Shown here: positions 1-10,713 of the stretch, piece after piece
Position numbering within the stretch: the first letter of the stretch is position 1
How the letters are laid out: every line of letters starts with the position of its first letter
Source: Capsicum annuum
Taxonomy: Eukaryota; Streptophyta; Magnoliopsida; Solanales; Solanaceae
Assembly (NCBI RefSeq): GCF_002878395.1
Contig: NC_061121.1
Coordinates: 44,108,023-44,172,022 of the forward strand
Reading direction: 5' to 3'
Length of the DNA stretch: 64,000 bases
Notes under the pieces: generated by a model
What the model was told of the DNA's origin: nothing
Database searches by the model: none
The model's input: the letters and a program-made list of their open reading frames with translations, nothing else
Program-made: the position numbers and the translations under genes

Positions 1-187
1 AAAATTTAATTGATCAAAATGGTTTCAACTCGTCCTTGAGTTGAAGGGCCTCTATGGTCTAAATTCATGCTCAAATGCATTCACATACTACATAAACATA
101 CCAAATTAGAAAAGGATTTATGGCTTCGAGATTATCAACGCATCGGAATCATGGTCTATAATATAGCCAAAAAAGTGGGGCGTTACA
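1..187 (-). mobile_element. LTR start fragment, Gypsy type (A/B family)
   Basis: Read on the minus strand, the segment starts at 187 with TGTAACGCCCC and continues through a stretch that matches the first ~190 bases of the element A LTRs at 8570 and 34275. Shared blocks include a GCCATAAAT motif, a TTGAGCATGAATT motif and a CTCAAGGACGAGTTGAAA motif. It is cut by the left edge of the window, so its length and the rest of the element are unknown. Confidence 0.7.
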
Positions 188-204
188 TACGTCATTGAGA
201 CTTT

Positions 205-345
205 CATCTCCTTCTTGTACTTCTCTCTGTTATAGTGAAATTCATCCTTATCTGCCTTTGGTTTTTTCTATCAAGGTTTTCTATGTAAAATTTGTGTGTT
301 CTTATTGTTTGTTTTTATTTGTGGTATTGCTTATTCCTGTTCATT
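205..345 (+). mobile_element. LTR U5 remnant, Tork/Tnt1-like Copia
   Basis: This stretch matches, block by block, the U5 part of the Tork-like LTR at 60710-60840: the same order of TATAGTGAA, CTGCC-TGGTTTTTT, TCAAGG-TTTC and TGTGTTCTTATT. No primer binding site or gag follows, and the sequence runs into the LTR of the Copia element at 487. I read it as an old LTR fragment. Confidence 0.55.
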
Positions 346-486
346 CAATAACACATATCTTTTACCATTACCAACAATTTAGCCAATACATGTAGACAGT
401 AGTAACCCTGCTAAAACCTTATCATACAAATTACAACATAAAAAACAAAGAAGTAGGGCAATTTAACAAAGTGGGATGAAAACTAT

Positions 487-825
487 TGTGAAAACTAGCT
501 TGAACAACTAGGACTCCATTAATGGATCTTCGAAGAATGAAGAGAGAACAATCACAGAATTTTATAACTGCTTTCAAGTAGTTAAAATGAGGTGCATATT
601 CAACCTCTTATAGGCTGAGTTTTATGAGTAACTATGTTCTAGAACGTTTTTTTGTGCCAGCTCACTATGCATTTAAGCTCCACTAACGACTAAAAATTGA
701 CTAACTAATCAATCAACTAACTCAATCATTATCTAATGCATCTAACTCATTCACTGGTAATACAATTAAACAATGAAATAGTATTTATTACTAAAACATA
801 GTAAACCAATATAATCATCAGCACA
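487..825 (-). repeat. 3' LTR of the minus-strand Copia element
   Basis: The LTR is 339 bp, with TG at its left and CA at its right end as written on the plus strand. Its left 50-odd bases, beginning TGTGAAAACTAGCTTGAAC, are repeated at 4282. A purine-rich tract on the minus strand (CTTGAGAGGGAG, 827-840) sits directly at its inner edge, as expected for the plus-strand primer of reverse transcription. Confidence 0.85.
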
Positions 826-3389
826 ACTCCCTCTCAAGATATAGGGTGAAGGGTGTTAAGCACATTAAGCTTGCCTAATAGATGCAAATGTTGAGCTTGA
901 CTTAGGCCTTTAGTCAGTAGATCAGTAACCTGGATTGAGTGTATACATACTTAGGTTCAAGCATCTTTTCATCTAGATCACCTAGAAGGAAGGCATTGTA
1001 GACATCTATTTAGAATATGTTTCAGCCTTTAGATGCAACTACAACAATGACACATCTCACTGTAACCATCTTGGCAATAGGAGAAAATGTGTCATAATAG
1101 TCCAAGACTTCTAACTGACCATAGCCCTTTGCAACCAGCCTTCCTTTATTTATCTCCACTTCCCTATTTTCCTGGTATTTGACCTTATACGCCTATATTA
1201 ATAAGCCTACTATATGTTTTCCAGGTGGAAAATCAACCACTTCCCAAGTTTGATTTTTCTCAAGATCCTAGATCTCTTTATTCATAGTAGTAACCCTTCT
1301 ATCATCTTTAGCTCCTCCTTGAAAGTCTTAGGCCCCACAGCTTGAGTAAATTTGGCCACATAACACTGACAATGAGGATTCACATGGTCATATGAAAGGT
1401 AATTTGACATAGGGTACCGGGTACCAGTCTGAGACCTTGTGATAGTAGCAAAATCTTTTATCCATGCTGGTTGTTTAGTCACTCTACTAGTTCTTCTGAG
1501 TTGAAAAATCTCAACAACAGGTGATGGATCACTATGAGGTACTTTATGAAGGTACTTCCTCTATAGTAGGGATGGAACAATTCTATCCTTCTGCTGTTGG
1601 TGATGAACATATACCAGTGTTAGGGATGCTGTCAGCCGCATCTTTATTGTCTATGTTATTATGTGAACACGAATCATGCACTACATCCAAAGAAGAACCT
1701 CAGTAAGATGGTAATAGAGAAGAATTATCAAGGTGTGCATCAATAAAAAAAAGATATGTTCTCTGATGGACACATCTCTGGACAAAAAGATCTTGCTTGT
1801 AGAAATATCCCACAATATGTAACCTTTTTACAACTTTGAGAAACCTAGCAGTATAGTAGGGATAGCTCTAACTAAAAATTTATCACCTTTAGGTAAGGCT
1901 GAGGCATGACAAAGGCATCGTATGACCCTTAGATTTGTCAACTAAGGCTCCTTGCAATACAACAATTCAAATGGAGTCTTATAGCCTAGAACTGAATGTG
2001 ATAGTCTATTCATCAAATACATTACAGCCTTGATACAAATTCCCCCAAACATAATAGGTAGGTTTGACTCAAATCTGATTGCTCTGGCAATTTCTAGAAT
2101 GTGTCTATGCTTCATCTCCATAATATCATTTTTCTATGGAGTATAAAGACAACTACTTTGATGCAATATGGCATGCTTTTGAAACAACTCAGTCCGTTAA
2201 TGGTTAAAAAAGTCAATACCATTGTCTTATCTCACAATCTTAACTTGAGAGTCAAATTTAGACTTGATCATCAACAAAAAAATTTAATGGCAACAATAGT
2301 TTTAGATTTTAACTGCAACAGATAAACCTATACAAATCACTATGATCATCCACAACTGTAAGAAAGTAATGTGTCCTGTCAATAGTAGGGACATGATATT
2401 GCCCCAGAGATCCGTTGAACAACCCCAAACAAAGTGCATTCTCTACAAGTACTAGATGGGAAAGAAAGTCTAGCTTTATTAGATAGGGGACAAACAGGAA
2501 AGTTATTAAGAATCTCACTATCATTCCTGCATTCCGTCAACTTTAGGTGCTTTGAGACTTGAGAAGAAGGATGTCCACACTTGGAATGCCACCGCTTTAT
2601 CTGTCACATTTTTTTCTGTTGTTGATTTTGAGTTAGTACTGTCTTTGTTTAGATGCTTAGCACAGTCTCAGTTTTAAAGATATACAATCCACTATTCTCC
2701 TTGCCAGTCCCCCTCACCCTGCCACTCAAGAGGTCCTAGATGACACAAAAGTCAAGGTAGATGGATACAAAGCAAGATAATTTCCTTGTGATTTCAGAAA
2801 CAGATAGAAAATTAAATTTAAAATCTCGCACTAATAGGACATTCTTCACTTCTGCATCCAAAAAGATATTTGTTATTCCCATATCATTGACTTCCACCTT
2901 ATCTCCTGTAGTTAAATGAACCTGATCCTTTTGTGAATTAGTCAGGTTATGAATATCCCTCAACATATATTTACTGGATGATATATGGTAAGAAACACCT
3001 CAGTCCATAACCCAATATTGTGTAAATGCAGCATGTGACATTAAGCAAGTTGTGACACCTGACATGTTGGCTTGGTTAGTCTCTGAAGTATCTTTGGGAA
3101 GCATAGTGAGGATTTTTCTATACCCTTCATTAGTAAATGCTTGTCCCTTTTCAAGTACAACAGTGCTACCCTCATGACTAGATGATGCTGTGTTAGTTGA
3201 TGTTGCTTGACTCATATCACATGATCCATTAGATATATAGTTTTCTGCAAAATTACTTCCTTGAACAGCATGCCCATGATTAGCATTACCATACTTATAC
3301 CCTCTAGTACTGCCAAAATTTGAGTGATTAGTCATATTTCTGTATACACCATTACCATTACCAGACTTCTTCCTTTGCTTCAAATCCAC
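826..3389 (-). pseudogene. Copia pol pseudogene (protease, integrase, partial RT, end of RNase H)
   Basis: Read leftward. The protease site near 3000-3030 is D-stop-G followed by V-S-Y-H-I-S, where Copia proteases have D-T/S-G. At 2966-2736 lies the pre-integrase block with NVLLVRDFKFNFLSVSEI. At 2430-2330 the integrase core shows FLTVVDDHS, and near 2110-1980 it shows HRHILEIARAIRF and LGYKTPFELLY. RT begins near 1240 ([31 protein letters not shown]) and is cut after the LDEKML position at about 960. The next recognisable residues are the end of RNase H (LSQAQHLHLLGKLN) at 900-850. The YVDD box is absent. Confidence 0.8.
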
Positions 3390-4191
3390 TGGGTATTCTA
3401 TTAACTTATAGCAATTTTATTTGGTGTGACTAGTGAAATTGCAGAATTCACATTTCTTCCCTTTGTAATGCTCCTTTCCTTGGATCCTATTGGAATTCAT
3501 AACAAGCTTATCAGACCTCCCAACCATTGTGGCTACATATATTGAGTGTTGTATAACATCCTCAATTAGCATTACATATAACTGATTTAGTGTGGCGGCA
3601 GTTCCATTAAATAGAAATTGCCTTTGTGCTTGGTCATAGGATTCATTCAAGCCACTTAGGATATTAGCCTCATTGGTAATAATGTTCCATATAGTTCCTT
3701 GATCGCAGACAATCACAGCTAGGTGAAGGAGTAACAACATCATACTCATTCTATAATGTCTTCAGTTTTGTATAATACTAGGACACAAAATCAGAACTTT
3801 GTGAGAGTATGGTAATTTCTTTATGTAGTTCGTACACTCGCAATTGATTGACCTTGTCAAACCTTTCTTTTAAATCATCCCATACTTCAGATGCACTCAT
3901 AGCATACACTATTACATTAAGGAGCTCCTCACTTACTGTATTTATCAACCACGATAGTATGATAACATTGCATGTCTCCCATTGCTTGTGCAAATCATAC
4001 CTACACGATTCCTTTGTACATGTACCAATAACAAAGCCATATTTTCATTTGCCCAACAATGATATTTTCATGTATATACTCCAAACTCTATAGTTCTCAA
4101 GTCTTGTCCATTTGATTGGAATCAATACATCTCCCGTAACATCTGAGGCTCCAATGAAAAGAGTATTATTTTGATCAATTTTTTGCGCCAT
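3300..4191 (-). pseudogene. Copia gag pseudogene
   Basis: The start codon is at 4191-4189. The N-terminus has the usual gag motif pattern (IPIKWTRLENYRVWS), then a long UBN2-type gag core with ILSWLINTVSEELLNVIVYA and VWDDLKERFDKVNQ (3993-3778). A zinc knuckle follows near 3460-3420 (C-E-F-C-N-F-T-S-H, next Cys after a stop). Stops and frameshifts occur at 4095-4090, ~3777 and ~3417. It would have packaged the element's RNA in virus-like particles. No function now. Confidence 0.8.
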
Positions 4192-4269
4192 TATCTCTTT
4201 TAATTCGGCTGAGAGATCTCAACTCGATAGCTCAAAATTCAACTGAAATAGAGACAACCATCATTGATT

Positions 4270-4281
4270 TCTCCAATACCA
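4270..4281 (-). other. Primer binding site, initiator-tRNA-Met type (decayed)
   Basis: Directly inside the right LTR the minus strand reads TGGTATTGGAGA, close to the standard plant TGGTATCAGAGC site complementary to initiator tRNA-Met. Its position fixes the element's orientation. Confidence 0.65.
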
Positions 4282-4337
4282 TGTGAAAACTAGCTTGAAC
4301 AGCTAGGACTCTATTAATGAAGCTTTGAAGAAGGAAG
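4282..4337 (-). repeat. Truncated 5' LTR of the Copia element
   Basis: Only about 56 bp match the outer end of the complete LTR at 487. The match stops at 4337 and is followed at once by the DUF1985/Ulp1-like fragment. The outer ~280 bp of this LTR have been lost. Confidence 0.75.
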
Positions 4338-4810
4338 ATCATCTATCTTATCTTTGTTTTCATGCATAAACCTGCTTAAGAAGATCATATACCATTTTTA
4401 TCTAGAAAAGAGCATTATTTTCCTCCGACAAATCAAGATATTTCCCAAAGCAGCTTTCCCTGAAATAAGAATCAAATTTCTGTTCTCAAAGTATTTTTCT
4501 GAAGGCATCGAAAGATTTTTCCATGGCTTACTTAACCACAAAATCATCCATTAAATCTGTAGCATCATCGCATTGCATTCTCACAGGATAACGATCAATG
4601 CTATAGGTTTTGAACAACTCTTTGGTGGAAGGGCTATTTGTATTTGGGTTATCTCTTTTGAAATAATCCTTCTCCCCATGTTCATTATCTTCTACTCCTG
4701 ATGGAGATAACGCTTGTAAAGCAAGCTCATAGATTGGTAGATGTAGTCGAGCTACTGCACTTGTTTCTTTACTTGGACTTTATTCGATTTTTTTTTCTTT
4801 TGGGAGCCAT
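4338..4810 (-). pseudogene. DUF1985/Ulp1-type repeat protein, N-terminal fragment
   Basis: A start codon at 4810 opens with M-A-P-K-R-K-K, a basic nuclear-localisation-like stretch, followed after a frameshift by [20 protein letters not shown], then [18 protein letters not shown] and a short run ending at a stop at 4530. The same reading continues past stops to CFGKYLDLSEENNALF and MVYDLLK, then shifts frame to RFMHENKDKIDD at the truncated Copia LTR. I recognise this as the N-terminus of the DUF1985/Ulp1-peptidase proteins that are very abundant in pepper, often carried by Mutator-like elements. The catalytic Ulp1 part is absent. Family assignment is from memory. Confidence 0.6.
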
Positions 4811-4924
4811 ATTATCTTAAAATTAACAAGAACATAAAATAGATTATAATTGATTAATGCATCATTAAAAAGGGATAACAATAAATCTAACATGCACAAC
4901 AGTAAAATAATAGTTCCAACAGGC

Positions 4925-6060
4925 TACACATCTATTGCATCAGGTATGTTATCTGTTGAAATATATTATCGACCTATTGCAAAGGATAAGTAAATAATTG
5001 GAAATAATAAAAATAGATGACTAATCTGTTTCACCAGGTAGTTTATCTGATGAAACATATAACCAACCACTGCAATAAATGAGCAAACTATTGGAACATA
5101 AAAACATATCATTAATATGTTGCAGCAGGTAATTTATTCGTTGCAACATATAACCAACCTGTTGCAACAGAAAAGTAATCCGTAGGAAATAGAAAAAATA
5201 AATCACTCATCTGTTGCACCAGAAAGGTTACTATTCCAACATATAACCAATCTTTTGAAGGGATGAGTAATCAATTGGGAACAGTAAAAATAGATCACTA
5301 ATTTGTTGCAGGTAGTTTATCTGTTGCAATATTTGACCAAATTTTTTTAATGGATGAGTAATCCGTTGAAAACCATAAAATAGATCACTAATCTGTTGCA
5401 CTAGGTATGTTATCTATTGCAACATATAATGACCTGTTGCAATAGATGAGTAAACTATTGAAAATAATAAAAATAGATCACTAATCTGTTGCACCAGGTA
5501 TTTTATCTGATGCAATATATAACCAACCGTTGTAATAGATGAGTAAATTATTGGAAATCATAACAATAGATCACTAATTTATTGCACTAGGTAGTTTATC
5601 TGTTGCAACATATAACCAACCTATTGCAACAGATGAGTAATTCGTTGGAAACCATAAAATAGATCACTAATCTGTTACACCGGGTAGTTTATCTGTTGCA
5701 ACATATGACCAACCTATTGCTACTGATGAACAATTCAGTGGAAATCATAAATCAGATCACTAATCTGTTGCATCAGGTAGTTTATCTATTGTAACCTATA
5801 ACCAACCTGTTGCAACAGATGAATAAATCATTGAAACCATAAAAATAGATCACTAATCTGTTGCACCAGGTAGTTTATCTGTTTTAACATATAACTAACC
5901 TGTTACAATGGAGGAGTAATCCATTGGAAATAGTAAAAATACATCACTCATTTGTTGCACCAGGAAGGTTATCTGTTGAACATATAACCAATCTATTGCA
6001 ACAGATGAGTAATCCGTTGGAAATAATAAAATAGATCACTAATCATTTGAAATATATCAC
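4925..6060. repeat. Tandem repeat array, about 12 copies of ~93 bp
   Basis: The block CACCAGGTAGTTTATCTGTT recurs in diverged form near 4939, 5033, 5124, 5217, 5307, 5402, 5492, 5588, 5682, 5772, 5866 and 5958, a spacing of 90-96 bp. Each unit also holds CATATAACCAACCTGTTGCA, then GATGAGTAATCCGTTGGAAA and AAATAGATCACTAATCTGTT. Weaker copies of the CATCTGTTGCA core continue to about 6260. The array lies just upstream of the DUF1985/Ulp1-like start at 4810 and could be the 5' flank of the element that carried it. Confidence 0.85.
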
Positions 6061-6260
6061 TCATCTGTTGCAAAATAAGTTATCTGTTGTATTAATATTG
6101 TTTAGATTTCTTACAAACAGAAGAGTCGTCTTTCCAACAATTGAATAATCCGTTAGATTGTTCATCTGTTGCATTAGATTTTCATTTATTGCACAGATAT
6201 TTTCATCTGTTGCATCAGATATTTTCATCAATCACATCAGATGTTTCATCTGTTGCAATA

Positions 6261-7536
6261 CCATTTTTACTAATACAAACAACAAATCAACCCAGCAACA
6301 CCAACACATCACACACATAAACAAAGAATATCAACTATGACAAAAAATCACCAACGAATTTGAATCAACAGTTCGACAACATGAAGAAAAATTATAAAAA
6401 TTAGGGTTTTATTCAGTCTATATTTCCAATTTAAGCTAGAAATATTGAAATTATTAACTAATATTTTAAGAGTAGTTGCCTCAAGTTTCTTTGTTTCTTC
6501 ATAATTTTTTACCTGTGAAAAAAGAAATGAAAGGATGAAGAACTCAAAGTTGTTGTCATCGGAGAAGTCTTCACATCAATTGACGGTAGAAAGTCAAAAG
6601 GGAACTCGCCTGACTATTTATTGTCGGAGGTTGAAGTCACCAGGGATTGAAGGGAGAATTTTGCAGAACTGTTGGTTGGGAGAGAGTTGAGAGAAGTTGT
6701 CGAGAGAAACAAGAGAAAGATAGTTGATTTGAATTGAAGGGTGTGTGGGTTGGTCTGTATTTTTGAAAAGATTAGAAAGTTTTAAAAATATTAATTATCG
6801 AGTCCACAGTTAACTATCAAGTTTCCTAATGATGTTTAACCCTTTAAGTTGGTCATTGTCACCAATCCTTCATTCAAGACTTAAAAGACACCTTTGCTTT
6901 AATTTTCTCAAGTGGCTAGGGATGGAGATATCTCGACAAGACATCGAAGAAGTAGTAGCAACAAAAACAAAAAAATAAGACACATGGAAGGCAGCACAGT
7001 TGGGATGGTAGAGTAATTATGGAGATTTTGCCAAGACATCTGCCGATGCGACTAGCAAAGCAAAATCATACAGTAGTGTCAATAGCTTCAAAAGAATCCA
7101 CTAAATTCAAGAAGAAATGATGAAATATCAAATTTGGTTGGACTTATTTGATGAGGAAGGCAAGAGGAAAAGACTTTAGGTTACTTTAAATGGGCAATCT
7201 ATCATTTTAAATTCATACATTCATACAAAGAAATTTGAAGTTGATAACAAAACTTTCTTCCTGGCTTTTATATTTTTACATTATTTAAGCATCCTCATTT
7301 GCAATATCATCATAGAGTGTATAACAAACTCTTTGATGATCATAGAATACCTAGTTCTGTCTTGCTCTTATATTTTGTATCCTTGTTATTAGTAGAGGTT
7401 CATCACCTCATTACGATTGGTACAATAAGGTTTAGCCTCCATTGCTTGTACTTTTACCTATTGTGGACTTTATTATTATTTTAATAAAAACCCACTAGAT
7501 ACTCTATCTAGTGTTTTAAATTAAAAAATGTAAATT
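6261..7536. other. Unassigned stretch between repeat array and terpene synthase remnant
   Basis: I find no intact gene here. 6350-6790 resembles a 5'-untranslated leader on the minus strand, rich in CTCTCT and TTCTTC. At 7098-7300 (plus strand) a degraded reading EEMMKYQIWLDLFDEEGKRK, stop, VTLNGQSIILNSYIH looks once-coding but I do not recognise it. A short inverted repeat, CACTAGATACTCTATCTAGTG (7490-7510), lies near the point where terpene synthase homology ends. Confidence 0.4.
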
Positions 7537-8546
7537 ATAATCTCTCATTTAACACTCAATTCTTGTTGAAAGTTGTCCCCTGTTTTTCTCGACCAGCAAA
7601 GGAGGTTAGTTAGGCGTTAGCTTTTATAGTGCTTTAATTGTTAACACAACATTCTATTTATTCAAATATCATGTAATATTATGACTTTATGAGATACAAC
7701 TCATAGTCTCATACCTCGTATGTGGATATGTCATCAATAACTCAGCATATTGTCACACAATCACTCAAATTCTTGCTCCTTAGCATACTTCATTCCCGAA
7801 AATGATGTTGTGGGTAGAAAGTAGTAAGTGGTAGTTATAAGTGCATTGCGTAGGTATTCAGAAGCACGTGGCATATGTCCTTCGATAAACCATTTTGCCT
7901 CAATATTATAACTTTTTACCAATTCTTTCATCTGAGAACACCAACCATACGAATTCAAAGTGTTAGAAAATTTTAACTCAATTGCTTCTAGTTCATATTC
8001 ACAAAATGACGTGATCGAGGAAAAATGTGAATTGATAGTTAGGTCATTGAGACTCACTCTTTATTTAGCGTAATAAACAAGATGAGATTTTCCATTGCTA
8101 GACATTTCTTTTTCATAATCCTCATAAAGATCTAAAAGAGCTTTATAGCTAATTTTCATGTAATCCGGTAGGCGGTCAATTTCTTTAATATCCCATCTGT
8201 AAGGTAACAAAGCCAAGGTAAATTTATGCATTTAAATTAAATATAATGATCCAAAGCACGGTTTAATCTTTTCAGGAAGTGAATTGATGAGTCCTTACTT
8301 TTGTATGACATCTGTGTATGTATCCTTACTTTTGTATGACATCTGTGTCTTTGGTAAGTTCTTTTGTTGTACCATAAGAATCGTAGGTGTCATCCACAAT
8401 TGAAATCATTGCTATGGTCTTAACGAGCAAGATGCAAGCCAGGGAATATTGACGTTCAAAGTGTACTCCTAATTCCCAAAAGTAGCTTTCAACTACTCTC
8501 TATAGTGTATGGAACTATGTTCAGGAAATTCAAATCATTCCACCAC
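7537..8546 (-). pseudogene. Sesquiterpene synthase exons 4-7 (3' half)
   Basis: Exon 4 begins after a GTAG acceptor at 8547, reads W-W-N-D-L, has a frameshift, then [12 protein letters not shown] and [17 protein letters not shown]. Exon 5 (139 bp) reads [20 protein letters not shown] and ends at GTGAGT, with GAA changed to TAA two codons before its end. Exon 6 follows TTCTCAG at 7932 and reads MKELVKSYNIEAKWFIEGHM; W to stop at 7760 and a deletion of roughly 27 bp remove the SKNPKILEA-type stretch before VIDDISTYE. Exon 7 keeps only VEKNRGQLSTRIEC and MRDY; its acceptor AG is now TG. The rest of exon 7, with the C-terminal NSE/DTE metal motif, is not found in the window. Confidence 0.9.
8292..8348 (-). 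repeat. 26-bp direct duplication covering an exon 4 splice donor
   Basis: The 26-bp block TCCTTACTTTTGTATGACAT plus six more bases occurs at 8292-8317 and again at 8323-8348. On the gene strand each copy carries the end of exon 4 and its GTAAGG donor, so the pseudogene has two candidate 5' splice sites 31 bp apart. Confidence 0.85.
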
Positions 8547-8569
8547 CTACAGCATAACAAATTAACATC

Positions 8570-10713
8570 TATAACACCCTGCATTTTGGGTTAGAACGAA
8601 AGTCGTCGTTTCTATGTGTAGATGATCAAAAAGCCATAAATTCTATGAAAATTTGGTATGTTAATCAATTATGTAGTGTGGGAATCTATTTGAGCATGAA
8701 TTGAGATGATAGAGGTCCCCAAAATCAAGGTCAAGTTGAAAGCTTTCCTATCATTCGAGTAAGAGTGAGCATCAAAACTTGGGTTAACTTCAATCGACTA
8801 TAAAGCTTTGTATATAACGAATTAGATGGCTTACTATATATCAAATGAATGATCTTCTGATTATCTTTCCAACGATACCAATTTCTCCAAAATCTGATAC
8901 CCAAGAGAAAAGTTATGGCCATTTTTGTGTCGGTGATAGTAGCATTCGCGATTAGCATGCGACACACGCACCCAATTTCCAGGTGCCGTTTTCGCGTTTT
9001 TAAGGGCAAAAGTGGTATTTTCCACCCCTATTCAGCCATAACATGGGATTAAATCCTCCAAACACCAAAATAACATTATTTTCTCTTAAAACCACCATGA
9101 ACACTCCTTAGAGTTTCAATCCAAAGATCAATATATCTCAAGATTTAACCGTGGGTTTTCCTTAATTCTTCAAGATTCAGAATTTCCATTATGAGGGCTA
9201 CAAGAAACACCCATCAATCATATGTATAGCATCCCAAAAGCTAGATTTCATTCAAAAGCTTCTAATTTAAGGTATGTGGGTTTTTTCTAAAATCTCATGG
9301 CATAGAAATCTTCTTTTAATTAAGCAAAGGGTTTAGAAATCATGATTTTAAGAAAATTATTTTGGATTTATGATTATAAACATGTTTTAGAAGCCTTGAT
9401 AATATTTTTTAGGTCATTAGGCCTTCCCCCAAATTGATTTGAAATTATATATATGTAAGCATGTATTTTAAGGTTGATGATTTAATTGAGAGCATGATTT
9501 ATGTAAAAATTCCTCTCTTATTATGATTTTCTTTACTTATCATATGCTATGGATTATGTTGAATGCATCGTTGAAAAGCATGAAATGAAATGACTTATGT
9601 ATTGTTACAATTGGATTATGATTTTGATTTCGAAAGAGAGGGCAATTATGTTGATAAATGTTAAAAATATTCATATAACGAAAGAGTGCATGATTTTACC
9701 AAAAGCACATGACCACCATATGTTTGAAGGATTCTTGCATAGTTTTGACTTATGTTTTAGAACATGAAATCTCTTAAATTATTTGCATGTTTGGTTGGTC
9801 TAAATTGAGTTTTCATGAAAGAATCATACATAGTACAATGTGTCTCAGAATTAGGACTTGCAAATCTTGGAGGGATGACACCAACTCAGATAATGCCAAG
9901 GTAATTCAGAACAGGATAGAATGCATGTTTGAAATTAGATTTTCAGATTTTGAAAATAGAATGATGCATGTTTCAAAATAGACTAAAATTGGGTATAAGA
10001 GAGCTTAGGTGGTTCCCTGAAGAAGGTACGAGTTGAGATAACTGATTGCCTAAAACCGTGATTTGTCATTCTGGGTATATTATTATACGTTGGCCTAGTG
10101 CCCTGCGGCATATCAAACTCAGACACTCCAACCCTTGTGGCACACTTGGGTTGGGGGCTTCCCCGCCGAGTTAATGATGGATTCCATATAGCCCGTGGAA
10201 TATCAGACTTGTAGGGGAGTGACACCTAACTCAGAAGTAATACAAAGATTAGAAACTGCAATGACAGAAAGATTTTATGTTTTAAAATGTGCTCAAGTGT
10301 TTAGAAATTATATCTTTCATGATGTTTATGACTAGCTCTCAACTATTTTATTTATATAAAATCTTTATTTTGGATTTCTCTGCGTACCAGTACAATTGTA
10401 TTGATCGCCAACCTCCAGGATCTAAAGCTCAGTTTAGAAGCCCTACTAAGCCGTAGAGTTTTCAGAAAACAATAATGTATGCAATTGGTGAGCCTTCTTT
10501 ATTCCAGAAGGTCTATGTCTTTCATATTATGTTATTTATTTTTGGTTTAGGTCCACTGAGGCCTTGTCCAAGTTTCAGACAGTTGTTATTTTAGATGTAG
10601 TAGAGATTTTGTAGACTGTTTCAGACATTGTTTAGTTATTGTTTGGCTTTACTTTCACATTATAAATTGAGTTTAGACTTATGACCCTGATTCCATTTCA
10701 ATATGTATTTTCC
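8570..10713 (+). repeat. 5' LTR of element A, left part
   Basis: About 2.14 kb, collinear with the 3' LTR pieces 34275-34906 and 41631-43050. It lacks the last ~110 bp, which appear partly at 30006-30063 beyond insertion B. It holds an AG-GTATGT splice-donor-like site at 9270-9276, shared with B and close to the corresponding site in the 3' LTR (GGTACGT at 41701). Confidence 0.8.

Larger units (their letters stand above)
487..4337 (-). mobile_element. Copia LTR retrotransposon, degenerate, minus strand
   Basis: The element reads leftward: truncated 5' LTR (4337-4282), primer binding site (4281-4270), gag (4191 to ~3300), protease/pre-integrase (~3030-2600), integrase (~2550-1780), start of reverse transcriptase (~1280-960), polypurine tract and complete 3' LTR (825-487). 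The domain order protease-integrase-RT identifies Copia. The middle of RT and RNase H is missing: the reading passes from the RT N-terminus straight to the C-terminal end of RNase H near 940. Many stops and frameshifts break all frames, so the copy cannot move by itself. Confidence 0.85.

Noticed and set aside
1282..1482. A possible small host gene on the minus strand starting MTKQPAWIKDF.
   Set aside because: The residues RYPMSNYLSYDHVN and GPKTFKEELK are the integrase-RT linker of the Copia pol.
4925..6060. The regularly spaced repeats as a CRISPR-like array.
   Set aside because: Units of ~93 bp are repeated over their whole length without unique spacers, and the setting is a plant transposon-rich region.
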